From the NCBI GenBank assembly GCA_037447605.1, contig CM074804.1:4019541-4083540 (forward strand): a stretch of 64,000 bases of DNA, written 5' to 3'. This stretch comes from Zygnema circumcarinatum. Lineage: Eukaryota; Streptophyta; Zygnematophyceae; Zygnematales; Zygnemataceae. The notes below the pieces were generated by a model, which saw nothing but the letters and a program-made list of their open reading frames with translations, was not told the DNA's origin and did not search any database. Within the stretch, counting starts at the first letter, position 1. Every line of letters begins with the position of its first letter. This document shows, one piece after another, positions 25,576 through 37,491 of this stretch. Made by a program: the position numbers and the translations under genes.

Positions 25576-28500
25576 ATGGCGGCCAGCAGCGGATTCGCCA
25601 TGGGAAGTCACTTTGAGTATGGGCTGGCGGCAGAGGCCACTCGGCGACGGAAAAAGCGGAAGCTGAATGTAAGCAACTGAATGCAGCTCTGGAGTTTTTT
25701 TTTTTGTTTTGTTTTTAATTTACTGTGGGTTAGGTTTATTCCTGAATGCAGGTTTGACCTCTGATCCGGATCTGTTAATTATGCTGAATCAACAGAACTA
25801 AGTTCTTTTTTTTTGTTTTTATTGTGCAAATGTTATGCAAGAACAGATCCAGATTCCTCCACTTTATGGGCGGAGATTTTGTCGGAAATTCATTTCTTTT
25901 TTGCAGTCGTTTTTTATCTCCACATTTAAATATTGAAACTCTGGCTGTAGGAGGTCTCACACCTCTAGTTTTACTGTACTTGAGCAAATGAAATTCAAAT
26001 ATTCCAACTTGCAATACGACAAGTTTGACGCCTACTTTGTATCAGCTTCTCAAACCCAAAAAAAATCAAATTGACTTGACGAAGTTGAGTCAATGTCATT
26101 TTTCTGGTTCCAGATTTTTTGGCGAACTGTGCGAATCGCATTCGCTGTGACATTGATTGGTTCGGTCGGTACGACGTTGTTTGTGAGCTCAAGGATGCCT
26201 GAGCTGGACGGGCTCGCTCACAGCCTGCGTTCCATGGTGGGGCGTCACCGCTTTGTTTCACGGATTGCGTTTGGTTCCGGATCGTCAATGCAGTATTCTC
26301 CGCAGCCGGTGTGGACCCAAGCGGTGATTCCGAGCAGCCCGGACGCATGGATCTGGTGGGTGGGCTGGTCTTACTTCTCTATGGTTTGCAGAGAGGGAGA
26401 GAGAAGGGGAGAGTGTATAGAGACGGCGGATAGAGAGGGGGGAATGCTGATGCACAGAGAGATGTAATGAGAGAGAGGGTATTAATTTGTATTTTGTGAA
26501 CGATTGATCTGACAACTGCGCGCATTCATCCTTTAGACCATTGTGTCTTCGGTTCCCTTTGTATGTGTTGATGCACCCTCTTCTTCCCTTGCACTCCTTT
26601 TATGGCCACGCACCCTCTTTCTGGTCACACAACTCTTTCTACTATTTCACCATTCACGAGATCGAAAGGGCTTTCACAGTTACTTGCACTTTTTTGGAAA
26701 ATGTTCAACCTTTCATTCATTCACCTCCTCAGTTTTGAATGAATTCTGCCTCTTCATGTTGTCTTTGGCACTCGCGGGCATAGACCCCTGTGAATTCTTT
26801 CATTAAATAATTAACATAACCAATTGCATATTGACTTTGATGGTGTTCAGGGTTGGTGATATGGCTTACTTGGATGTACCTTCTGTTAACTGTGCTGAGA
26901 ATAAGAGGCATCCCGAATGTCGGTGCCAGGTTGACTGGCTCCATGAAAAGTCGTGCATGGCAGGTGAGAACAATCTCACACGAGAACCAAGTTCTATCCT
27001 TATAGATTGGTCCTATTCGGAACTTCTGCATTTAATCGATCAGGCAACAAACTGAACGGTATTTAGTGTTACGACTATTTGTTTGTCGATTTGAGTTCTG
27101 AATGATTCTTGGTTCTTAAAATCTCTGGTAAACTGCTTCAAACCTCTGGTAAACTGCTGCTGCTGCTGCTTTTAAGTCTGGTTGTGATATGCTCTTTCTT
27201 TCTCGTCGACTCGAAGGATAGGGGAGTCATTAGTGGCATTGTGCAGGAAATGTGAGTCATGCACAAGCCCGAGCGCAGCTGCAGATCTCCAATCCTGACT
27301 ATAGCAAGGCAAGTTTTTTCTCCTTGCTTAGTGTACTTTAAAGTTTTCAAACTCAGGCTGGACAGAACACCTGTCCAGCCAGTACCGCATTCGCTGTTCT
27401 AATGGGCACTCTTAAGTAATGCCTCTAATGAAGAGATGCGAGACAAGAAATCGCTTCCTTCCTTTTGATCAGCTTGCTGAATCGTTGTCGTCGTGACATA
27501 TATAGGACCGTGCTTTGAAACCGATCAGCTTCTGTCATGTGCCTGTCTGTGCCTTTGACCCCGTTGAGTAGAGACTTGTGTGCACCATGCATGCAGTTCC
27601 TAGAGTTCATGTGTCCCGGACATCGAGAAAAGCAGATGTATCCTCCGCGAGGGCCCGATCCTTCCTCATGTCCGCGCATGATTTTGGGCACTTATGATGA
27701 CCATGACTATGGCTGGTGAGCGTCGCTCACCCCCCTTCTCCCCTCCCTCCCATCTCCCCCCGCCCCCTTCCTTCTCCTTACCACTCTAAGCTATCCACAA
27801 ACTGGGTTAGTCCTAGGAATCATGATGCTGCAGAGTTTTAGGTTCGTTTTCTGGTTTTTCTTTGTGTGAATAGGAGGGATCAATAATGGTCAAGTATTAG
27901 TTTATCTGAAGGGGGAGGCAGTTTTGCAATTACGTTCAACAACGAGGAGGCCGCTCTCTGTTCCTGAGATGAATTTACAAAACACTAGACTAGACCAACT
28001 GGAAAACCCAGAAACCCAGGGGCAGTTTGTGTGGGGGGGGTGGGGGATAAGGGTCTCCCTTTATATTACAAAGCTTGATTCTGTTGCCCCGTCTCTTAAG
28101 ATTCTTGGGGTTCATCAAGGTTGCTGCCTTTTGTTCTGTCCAAATAGAGATTGGGCTGAGGGTTCGGAAGTACTTTCTGGCAGGCAGCGTGGAAATCGAC
28201 GGCTCCCGGAGAAGGACATTCTGAAGGGAGTGTATCTGGACGCTATCGGGGAGCCGGAGACAAGCCCTCGGAGAAAACCACATCGAGGAATAGAGCATGT
28301 AGTAAGTATCAACACACTAGAAATTGAGTTCAGGTGTTGAGAAGCACCACAGTTCATTTACTGGTCGTTTTTAATCCCATTAGTCAACAAGATAAGCTCC
28401 ATGATGTGCGGAGATACTGCCATCATCTTGCGGACAAATGCTTCTTGCATGGTCTGCAAACATTTTCGTTTTGTTGGGCAGGTTTGTCAATTTGTTTACA

Positions 28501-31500
28501 TGTTGTGGGCATGAGCTGCAGTATACGCTGAACACAGGGCACAAAGGAAAAGAAATTGATGTAATACTTTTGGACGAGCGCTACTACAGAGACCCCTTGC
28601 CTTGCTATACTCGGAAAACTTTTTGTGAAAAAGCTGCGCTTCACAATGTCAGCCATGAAGACCGAATCTGGTTTGTTCTGACCCTGAATTTCCCGCCCTC
28701 GCCCCTTTGTCTTGCATTCTCTTTCTCCTTTTTCTCATTTTTTTTCCTCTCTCTCCCCCTCACTCTCCCTCTCTCCCTCTCCACCTCACTCTCCCTTTTC
28801 TCTCTCCTAATTGACTCCTATTTCCATTGCATGTTATGTGATATACGAGAGCAGAAAGGTGACAGCTTGAACTTACTGTCCAGTCTTCAGAAGGCACCAA
28901 TGTTGCAAGCTGTCATTGTTGTTCATATCACTCCTAGTATTTGGGTCTCATTTTGGAGGTACGATTTTGTGCAGGTGCCAGGATTTTGTCAGGGGAAACG
29001 GTACAAAAGGTGCAGTGGGGTCGTGCTGTGATAAAGATCAAAAGTTGTTTCTAGGTACGCTTCTTTCCTATACTTAGAATGTGCGTCCCCTCCTGTCTCT
29101 TCACTAACAAGAGACAATCACTTTCGGCAATCTCTAGTGTGTTTAAGATAATCCACCCCAATGCTATGGTTGGTGTCTGAATAAGAAAGCCGGTTGATGG
29201 TCTCTATGAACTGAATATGGGTGTGTTGCTGTTTTCAGTATTGCTATGCCCCTTGCGACTCGTGAGGTTTTAGAGTTTGAACTTGCCCTGCCTCTGTCAG
29301 CTATCGCATGCCAACTTTTTGCACAATAGGCTCATTACAAGTGCTCACTTTGGTTTGATCGTTTCTTTGAGGGTTGGAGCAGCGTGGGATCTGAAATGCT
29401 TTGTTTCTCTTATTGTTGATACGAGTACTCAGGATGGTGCAAGGACAAGAGAAACCAGAAGCACGAGCTGTGGAAAGAGGCCTGCGACCCCACTTCTGCT
29501 TCATTTGGAGGGAAGGCACTGACTGTGAATAAGAATCGCGAAATTGAGGAGATGGAGAGTCAGACAGAATCAGAGCTTCCAGAATCTCCTTTTTGCGAGG
29601 TAGGGCCTAGGGCAAGTGAGAAAGAAGTCCGACAAGTGCTTCAAGCTGAATCTTACTTTCTACCAAGAACTAGTGATGGGTGAAACCAACAAGCAAATGA
29701 GAAGCATTCACCTGAGAATTAGGGCCCACCTCCATTGCGCTTGATATGATCTCACGGGACTATTTTGGGCTGTTTTCGCTCCGCCATTGCCGATAATTTA
29801 GTTTGACGAGGTCCGACGTGGCTACCAAGGAGGCTAAACAAATGATCCTGTTGGATCATGCTCGGGCAGCATGATCCTCTTGAAAAGTTTAGTATGATTT
29901 AACAATAGGGCTGACGTATCTTAAACTGAATTAACCTAAATTAAATCATCACCTCAATGGAAAAGCGCTCGTGGTGTGGGAATGGAGCAAATGCAGGTTC
30001 TGGGCAGGCAGCAGCGGGAATGGCTGGAAGCACATCTTCTTAAATCAAAGGCACCGCTGAAGCTCATCGTTTCTCCGTCACCTCTTTTTACGAACCCCCT
30101 ACCGATGGTATGTGGGAGCAGCCTATTTCCACCTTGTTGCCTTTCTTTTCACGGGTTCTAGGATGTTCATGGTAGCGTTTTGTGGGATCGCAAAATGTAA
30201 ACGTAGGGTAGAAACCGAGTGAAATTACAGAGTCTAGAGAAACTGTTCTGGTCTTATTGAAATGCTGACGGCTAGCTTGACTCTCTTTTCTGCATTCTTC
30301 CTCTTCATATCGCAGCCCTGTTGGGGGCGTATAGCGAACGTCACAGAAGGGGGGACGTGCCCTTGTATGGGAGATGACTGGGAGTGCTACAAACCGGCCC
30401 AGCTTCACCTCCTGCACACTCTTGGACGCGCTCAAGGCTGCGTGGTAGTCCTCACTGGGGACTTGGGATACTCCGATATCAAAGTAAGCTTGGGGCCCTC
30501 GGAATTCCTGGAGGTATTTTCTCAGAGTCTAGAGTTTTTGGGTGTCTGCCCGTGTGCTTATGTCCACAGGAGGCTCCAGATTTTTTTGATGTTGCAGGTT
30601 TTTGAATCGTTTTTGGGTGACGGTCGAGTTATGACTCTTGTAATATTGGGAATTGCATGGGGAGCTTTGGGGATGTCAACTGCAGATGGTCGGGCGGGGC
30701 GAACAGGTGTATTCAGAGCATTACAGGAGTAAGGATCTTGGGAAGCAGGTTTTCCAGGTAAACTTCACTTAACTGGACCTCCATGTTATTTGATCTATTT
30801 TGGACGATTCGTTTGGCTTAATTCTCAATATGAAAATGGACTAATGCACAGTCATGCACGCAGAGCAAAGGGGCTATCCTGATGAGAAGGGCATAACGAG
30901 GAAATGGCCCTTTAATTTGTAGAAGAAAGACCTAATTTCAAGCCACCACCTTGATGATAACTGGTCTTCATTCACACATCGTGTCAGTTTTCTGGGCGAA
31001 TTCTCATCAATGGCTATAATGTGCACCTGCATGGCTAGCGTGTAACTGGAGTTGCGTGCAGAAGGAAATCAACGCAGTTCATATCAGCTGGAAGTGGTAG
31101 TTGAAATCCCTCGCACTTGGACCTTTCTTCTGGAAATGGACTGATGCGCCTTTTTGGATGTGGGACTTAGGTTATGGCGAGTCAATTGGTTGCGAAAGAT
31201 GGACGGAATTACAAATGTGGAGGTAAGGGTCTGTGGTCCCTCACTTCTATACTCATGCGGATCTCCTTGCGTCATTTTTTCACTTGTGGTAGCTGCATCA
31301 TATAAAATATATACGGATTTCAGAGTTAGGGATTTTCGGCTTATAGGCTTTCAGTGTTTCGGGAGAATCACGATCTCGTTCTGAGAGTTTGGGAAAACGA
31401 AGTTTAATGAGACCCGTTATGTTGACTATGTGTGACTGCACACCCTTTCTATGTTACGGAACAGAAGGGGGTAGTATATGTGCGGAATGGCAGGTGACTG

Positions 31501-32064
31501 GCGGACAGCAGATCCGGTTAATACTCGTTTGAATTTGGAGTGTGACTTTGTGCCTCCTCCCGCGTTTGGAATGGTCGAGGTAAATCTTTCACAACCTGAA
31601 CCCCTGCAGTTTCCACAATACTTCGATGGCTAGTTTTGAATGGGAGACTCTCCATACTGACATCGTTCTCCATTTTATTTTTTTTGGGGTTCTTGTCTTT
31701 TTTGTTGATATCTGGATGGCTTGTTCAGATGGGCGCAGTTAGTTTATGGTTTTTTGGTTTGGGTTTCTAGTTTATGTTTTGTACTTTGATGGATTGTTCA
31801 AACAGGGCACACTCAATACTGACGTAGTTAATGGTTGTGTTTTGGTTCCTAGTTTTTGGTTTGTATGTGGATGTCTTGTTGATAAGGGGGACTTTCCAAC
31901 GTGGTTTCTGATTTTGCGTTTTGGGTTTGTTGATGTTGTGGGTTTGGGATGTGCAGGTGGTATGGGATCAGGAAGACCCCACAGTGAGGCTTCAGATTAT
32001 AGATGGCAAGAACGGTCAATTAAAGTTAGAATCCTTGTTTTCTTTAAGTCAATGCAGGACATAG
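25576..32064 (+). CDS. PhoD-like metallophosphatase, membrane-anchored
   Basis: Fourteen exons, starting at ATG 25576: 25576-25668, 26114-26355, 26851-26963, 27247-27308, 27597-27715, 28184-28301, 28522 to about 28671, about 29426-29599, 29997-30107, 30316-30483, 30686-30757, 31171-31222, 31494-31579, 31957-32064 (TAG). The N-terminus is basic (RRRKKRKLN), then one hydrophobic segment (RIAFAVTLIGSVGTTLFVSS), so a type II signal anchor is likely. Family motifs follow in order: RIAFGSGSS, WVGDMAY (metal-binding Asp), GTYDDHDYGW (the hallmark DDHDYG), GVYLDAIGEPETSPRR, VILLDERYYRDPL, LGRQQREWLEAHLLKSKAPL, VVVLTGDLGYSDIK, QVMASQL. It would hydrolyse phosphomonoesters or diesters. The expected His of the GD-x-H motif reads Gly here. 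The intron after 27308 appears to use a GC donor. The end of exon 7 and the start of exon 8 are my best guess; the others rest on consistent phase. Confidence 0.9.
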
Positions 32065-33096
32065 CAACCCCTTTTCTGCGATGGTTGACTCCCTTTCTCC
32101 CTCCCTCCCTCCCTCCCTCCCTCCCTCCCTCCCTCTTTCTCTTCCCCCCTGCCTTGCGTTGCATAGTGTACCTATAATGGCTTTATGGGAAACATACCCC
32201 TTTTGATTAGGGCTTAAGTTAGGCTTAGAGTTGGGGCTTGGTCCGAGCTAGGGTACGGGAGCAGTACAGAGCAGAGCAGAGCAGAGGCAGTAGTAGCAGA
32301 GGTGTAGAGAGACGAAAGCGCTTTAGACAAATTCCTATTCACATTTGTTCAACACTCTCAATCACGAGGATTTCTGGAAACAGTGAGCAAAAAGCTTGTC
32401 CTTGAACCGTCAAGAAGCAGAAGACTTGGATTACAAAATGAGACGGGAATTTGCACAGCCTTGCAAGAGCAGCAGGAAATTACAATGACCTGTTGCCCCT
32501 TTTCTAACTTATGTCCTTCTGATCGCCCGATTCAATATGAAGAATCTGCACACGTATCTCCCACTTCTCCTCCCCCCTCCTCACTCCCCACCCGAGACTC
32601 TCCCCCCCCCCTCACTTTCGGAGAGAAGGGGTCTAAAACATAGGGCTTCGCAAGAGGCAGCGGACAGCAATAGCTCCTCCACAGGAAAGGAGTACTCTTC
32701 TCAAATCCAAGAAAGGTAATGCTCTGCCTGCGTTCACACTGTCTCATCGGGAGACCTAATCAACCAACATGTAAAGGACACGTTCCTCCAAAAATCCGTG
32801 CAGATTGGAGGTTTGACGCCTCAGCCTATGTGCGAATGGAGAAAAAATCCGCCTCCAAAAGGTGAAGGCTTCGCTGAAGCCTCTGGTTCCTTTCTCACTG
32901 CTTCCACAGCCCTCGTATGCCAAATGGAACATGATGTCAATATCCACATCTGTCCATCAAACTGGTGGCGAAGGTAACAGGAAGCTTAGTTCTCCTTGAC
33001 TCGATTCACTCAACCCGACACACCAGTGAAGTCGGCTTCAGAAATGCGAGTAGTGGACGGCGTCCGCGTTCCATATGGGAGGGCGTGGCAAGGCAT
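32065..33096. other. Convergent intergenic region (PhoD-like / L1-domain gene)
   Basis: About 1.0 kb between two stop codons. It contains a (CCCT)n tract at 32097-32135, a loose TTAGG-rich stretch at 32205-32260, and a GCAGA repeat at 32264-32288. No further gene is supported. Confidence 0.5.
32097..32135. repeat. (CCCT)n tetranucleotide microsatellite
   Basis: About nine uninterrupted CCCT units about 30 bases downstream of the PhoD-like stop codon, so probably within its 3' UTR. Confidence 0.9.
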
Positions 33097-33689
33097 CTAT
33101 GAAGCTGCCTTTGGCATTTGACTGGAAATTTTGAAAGGAGCATCGGGTAGAACTGTATAAATGGGCAGAGAAGCAGATTCTTGCGTTTTAAGGTAAATGG
33201 ACTGAATATTCTTCCACTTTCTCGGAACATGTTCCGCAGCACCTGCAACCACCACGATACATGAGCAATTAGTTTTATATTGCACCGTGCAATCAATTGT
33301 GGTGATTCCTACTTCCCTTGAGCAGCCAGTTTTCCAGACTGTGTGTAATCGGGGTTATCTACAAACCGGCAAGCGTCTCCACGACTTCCTAAACCTCAAA
33401 CCTTCTCCCCTTTCCCATTTTTTCAGGCACAAAAGCAATACATAAACCATACAAGTGAACGAGGGAGAGGACGACGAAAACGGTAGGGGTGCAGGTGAAA
33501 GAGGGAGAAAGGGAGACACAAGAAAGGAAAGGAGAGACGGGGAGGACAAGGGAGTGGAGGATTCTAGCTCTTTCCGCCACATCTCTCTTCATCTCCTTCT
33601 CCCTCTTGTGGGGAAAGAAACTACTCGAGGAAACTTGGAGAGACAAAAAGGTAAGGACAACGAGAAGTACAAACAAGTATCGAAGAGAG

Positions 33690-33769
<80 letters not shown>

Positions 33770-34445
33770 ATTCACCTATAATAACAGCCATGATGTTCTC
33801 CACGACCTCCTTCTCGGACTGCGTAACCCTCGCTGCTCTCAACACGCAGCATGGTCCTTCTCTCACATACAAATACGTCGCATCACACGCCTTTCTAATC
33901 TTCTCCGACCATTTCTTCCCCCTCAAATTCACAGGAATCGGATGTTTTTTCTTCTTAAAAAAAGTCTTCCCAAGTAACCGCGGCAGCAGTGGTATGACCC
34001 GGTCGTCTGCCAAAAACAAATCATAAGAACCGCAGAGCTGTCGCTTAGCTTCGTAAGGTTTGTACTTCGTCCTCAGCTTCTGAACTCCAATCACCTTCGT
34101 AACTCCAGTATCCCCTTCCTGCAAAATGCGCTCCTTGGCCGCCTTGTGCCCCTCCTCCTTGCTGTCCTTCACAATTAGGCAAACCTCCCTGCGGGCTTCC
34201 CGAGGATACAAAGAATGAGGGAGAGCAATTTGGTATCCGTTAGTTGTTGCGCTGGCTGGAGTCTTTTTTAGGGTTAGCACTACATAGAACATGTCGTCAT
34301 TATCGAAGAGCTGCGCATTTGCAGTCGTCTTCTGGCTGTCGAACCACTTTTTCAGAGACGTCACCGCCTTCTCTACCTGCTGCCGCTTCACTTTAGTGCT
34401 TGTATCGCCTTCCTTGGCTGCTGAAGCTTCGGCGGCGGCCGCCAT
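33097..34445 (-). CDS. Ribosomal L1 domain-containing nucleolar protein (RSL1D1/Cic1-like)
   Basis: Two exons: 34445-33776 (ATG in a GCCGCCATGG-like context) and 33242-33097 (TAG), joined in phase 1. The protein has about 271 residues. The N-terminus is Ala-rich, then a ribosomal-L1-type fold: VEKAVTSLKKWFDSQ, MFYVVLTLKKTP, CLIVKDSKEE, YDLFLADDRVIPLLPRLLGK and FFKKKKHPIPVNL, then VIIGAAEHVPRKWKNIQSIY across the intron. The LADDRV...LPRLLGK stretch is typical of the eukaryotic L1-domain family that acts in nucleoli during 60S maturation, not of cytosolic uL1. The sole intron begins with a (GA)n tract directly behind its 5' splice site. A telo-box sits about 13 bases upstream of the ATG, as in many plant ribosome-biogenesis genes. 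Confidence 0.93.
33694..33767. repeat. (GA)n dinucleotide microsatellite beside a splice donor
   Basis: About 37 perfect GA units. It ends eight bases before the exon boundary at 33776, so on the sense strand a (TC)n run starts within ten bases of the 5' splice site of the L1-domain gene. Confidence 0.95.
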
Positions 34446-35112
34446 GGCTGAGCTCCGAAACCCTAACCCTAATTCGGTGCGGGAAGCAGAGACGGACCTC
34501 AGCGCCCTACATCCAAGGGGAGGGGCTGTACGGCGTAGTACGAAACCGTACGATACGGAGTAACGCCCTACCGTTCCATGTACACTAGTTGTTGGGAAAC
34601 GGGGAACTGTGAACGGGTAAACAAGGAAAATTCTCTCCATGTGTGGGGAGAAACTTTAACTGCCACATGGAACGGGTGACCGCACATGCGGCCGCGGGAG
34701 GCGCTGGACCGCCCCCTCAATATCGCGCTTCGCCAAATCGCTGCCCGCACTGCAAAACGTTTTTCGGCCGCCTGCCCGAAATCGGAGTCGTGGGCTCCAA
34801 TTGGCTCAGAAATGTTTCTCAGTGAATTTTGAAAAATTCCTATATCGAATTTAGAAACTGTCAGCCTATGAAAATGGCCCTTTTCTTGTATTACTTGCGG
34901 CCCTTCGTACAGAAATTTGAGCTCCAAATTTTTTTGGATTCGTCCATTGAATTTTCTCAAAACAGAACAAATTTCAGTTTGGTCCTATGGCAACCTGCAG
35001 ATCCCTTCCCCCCTCCCCACCATCCAACTCCCTCGCTCTGTCCCGCGCGCCCTACTCGTCACCTTCCTCCAGCCTCTCTCTCTCCACCTCTCTCCCTTCC
35101 TCAGCCCTAACT
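34446..35112. promoter_or_regulatory. Divergent promoter, L1-domain gene (-) / Gly-rich gene (+)
   Basis: About 670 bases between two start codons. Next to the L1-domain gene lie the telo-box AACCCTAACCCTAA (34458-34472) and a GTAC-core cluster (34528-34560: TGTACGG, AGTACGA, CCGTACGATACGG). The rest shows nothing distinctive apart from a C/T-rich stretch (35005-35100), which could be 5' UTR or encode an N-terminal extension of the Gly-rich protein. Confidence 0.5.
34458..34472. promoter_or_regulatory. Telo-box (AAACCCTAACCCTAA)
   Basis: A plant telo-box is AAACCCTAA; here it is followed by a second CCTAA. It lies 13 bases upstream of the L1-domain start codon, within its 5' UTR or core promoter. 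Telo-boxes near the transcription start are known in plant ribosomal-protein and ribosome-biogenesis genes. Confidence 0.7.
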
Positions 35113-35763
35113 ATGGCTGCCGCAGCCGTCCTAGAAGCCGTGCAAGCGGCCGCTTGGCTCTCTGACGACACTTTCTCCTCCCTCCTCTCCCCCGACATGA
35201 GCACTCTCCTCGCGTGCTGCAGCTCCTCTCTCTCCACCGACGCCTCCTCCGCTCTCTCCCTCCTGCAGCAGCCCGCTGTGAAGGACGCCTCCGCACCCCC
35301 TGTCACGCGCCCCGCCACCTACTATCGCGTGGCTCCGCGGACAGTCCCTCTGAAGCACACGCGCAGGAGGAGGAAAGTGGGAGGGGGAGGGGGAGGGGGA
35401 GGAGAGGAGGGAGGGGATGAGGAGGGAGGGGGGTGGGATGGAGGCTTCTATGGAGGGGGGGGATTTGGAGGAGGGGATGGGAAGCGGTGGTGGGATCGGT
35501 GGGGTGATAGGTGGGGCGATGACAGCTGGAGAAGAGGGAGAGGGGGAGAGGATGATGCCGTGGCTCTGATATACCAGCTGGCATGCTGGCTGTCGTTTGC
35601 AGGATGTGTTCATCATGTTATGCAGAAGGGAGTGATTGAGGGAACGAGAGCGGAGGAGAGGCGGGAGGGAGGGGTGGGAGGGCTGGGGAAGTGCGGAGGG
35701 GGATTGGGGAGAGGGATGCTGGTGGCTTCGGGAGGGGCCAGGAAGGAGGTGCTCTCCTGCTGA
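35113..35763 (+). CDS. Glycine-rich protein of unknown function, probable single exon
   Basis: An intronless frame of about 216 residues from ATG 35113 (CTATGG context). Part 1 is Ala/Ser/Leu-rich and helical (LEAVQAAAWLSDDTFSSLL). Then comes ATYYRVAPRTVPLKH and a basic run. The middle is a Gly-rich block encoded by GGA/GGG repeats, followed by WWDRWGDRWGDDSWRRGRGG. Near the C-terminus, AVALIYQLACWLSFAGCVHHV could be one membrane helix. The frame stays open upstream to ATG 34987, adding 42 residues rich in Ser/Pro/Leu without acids, which would suit a plastid transit peptide. I do not recognise the family. The low-complexity DNA means the frame could partly be compositional, but the Trp-rich block and single hydrophobic helix argue for a real protein. 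Confidence 0.55.
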   Translation: MAAAAVLEAVQAAAWLSDDTFSSLLSPDMSTLLACCSSSLSTDASSALSLLQQPAVKDASAPPVTRPATYYRVAPRTVPLKHTRRRRKVGGGGGGGGEEGGDEEGGGWDGGFYGGGGFGGGDGKRWWDRWGDRWGDDSWRRGRGGEDDAVALIYQLACWLSFAGCVHHVMQKGVIEGTRAEERREGGVGGLGKCGGGLGRGMLVASGGARKEVLSC

Positions 35764-37491
35764 TGGTAGTTGGGGAGGGAAGGCGGGAGGAAGGACAGAA
35801 GGGAGGGTGGCACAGGAGAAAGGAGTGGGTTGGGAAACCTAGATGGTGGATGAAAGGAGGGAGGGAGGGTGGAAATGCGAGAAAGAATAAAGGTGGTGTA
35901 CAGCCATGGATTGGAGGGAAAAGGTGCATCGGACAATTCATCATGCTGTCTGCAGAACGGAGCTACCGCAGGATGGAGAATCTGCGTGGAATTCGAATAA
36001 GCCTACATTAGCAGCAGCCAAATTGAGTTACGGGTATCTGGATGGGCAAATCGGTTTGGTACATTTGTGCACGTGTGAATGGTTCCTTTAGGTCTGTGTC
36101 CCAATCAGTTCAGTTCAATCAGTTGGGTCTGTTGAAAGCTGTGTCTAAATATCTAGCTGAATTTCTTTCATTTTGTGAATCATTTGCGGAAATTGGGACA
36201 GGCACTTGTGCAGTGGCGGTAGTTGTGCAGCTTCCAAATAGGGGTTTCTAGGTCCGGTTTCCGTTGTCTATATTTGGGTTAAAACAGGCTTGAGGCTCCT
36301 CATATCTTTTCGAGGCGCACCAGTATGAAATGAAGATCAGGGTCTGGAGATGTCTGCAAAGTCAGTAGGATTTTCTCGGAAGAATCGTTTACTAGGCGCT
36401 CGAATGCAAGTAGATCCTAACAACTATGCAGCTCATAGCAGGCCTTAGAATTCACACTTTGTAAATACTAGGGTTGTTCTCACTGAGTACTGCCGTATGC
36501 TCACATTTGAGAGGTCCATAGAGGCCATGCTAAGGCTTCGAGCTCACCACATGTGAATAATTGTATAAAGGTTTTCATCACTGTTATCCATCACTGTTGT
36601 GTTGTGCGGTCTTGGTACATATGAGCATTCCATTGGACAACATTTGGTTGGAGTGATTACAAACCGCAGCCAATGCCATGGCTCTATTTTTCAGTCAAAT
36701 GCCTGTTTTCCAAGGCTCAGGTTCATTTTTTCATGTAGAACATATTATATCAAAGTTGCTGTTGTCGTAGTCACTGTTACAACTTCAGTATATACACTTC
36801 ATAGAAATAAGAAAAAAGGAAGTGGCATTGATCTCGTAGAAATGGTTCGGTAAGTGGCCCGCATCGTTCTCACAACCTCGCTTTGTGTTCCCTATGGTTC
36901 TCTGACTTTCACTAATTCGCACTACCCAGCAGACACGGCATGTCTACGAAACCTTTTTTTAACTCCGCTAACTCCGTTTACTTGTATACAGTATAGCCCC
37001 TACAAGTTTTCAATGCCAAACGAGGTTGCCATCAATTTGCGCCGATGAAGTAGAGGTAATCCCATCATTCTTCATAGATGCTCCCATTGCTAGCTAGGGC
37101 CGCTCCTAGTAGTGGGGCTAACTTTCAGTGGTGGGTTGTTCATAGTGCCACCTTCCTCAGCTGCGCAACGTTGCATCCAACACCCTGCAATAAATCACTC
37201 CCTACGTTGTCTCCTGGAAATTAATAATATAGGTTATTGACTGGTCCCAAAGATGAAACTAAAGAGTGGTCATTTTGCATTTCTTAGTTTGATGGGTACA
37301 TGTACCGTTGCACTTGCATTGCTTAATGAACACAGTATTCCTCCTCTCCAAGTACAAACCTGTGCAATGCAAAAAAGCATTTGTGATGTATGAACCGAGT
37401 ATCTGGCAACACGGAATGACACAGGCCATCATTTGTCATGGAAAGGCCTCTTAAAAATTAAATTCACAACAAAAGAGAGTTAACATCATTT
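35764..37491. other. Convergent intergenic region, no recognised gene
   Basis: About 1.7 kb. The first 130 bases are GGGA-rich 3' continuation of the Gly-rich gene. From 35950 to 37490 the DNA has ordinary composition, with only short open frames. A GGCATTGATCTC word at 36822-36833 recurs near 55322. I see no RNA gene or transposon ends. Confidence 0.45.
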
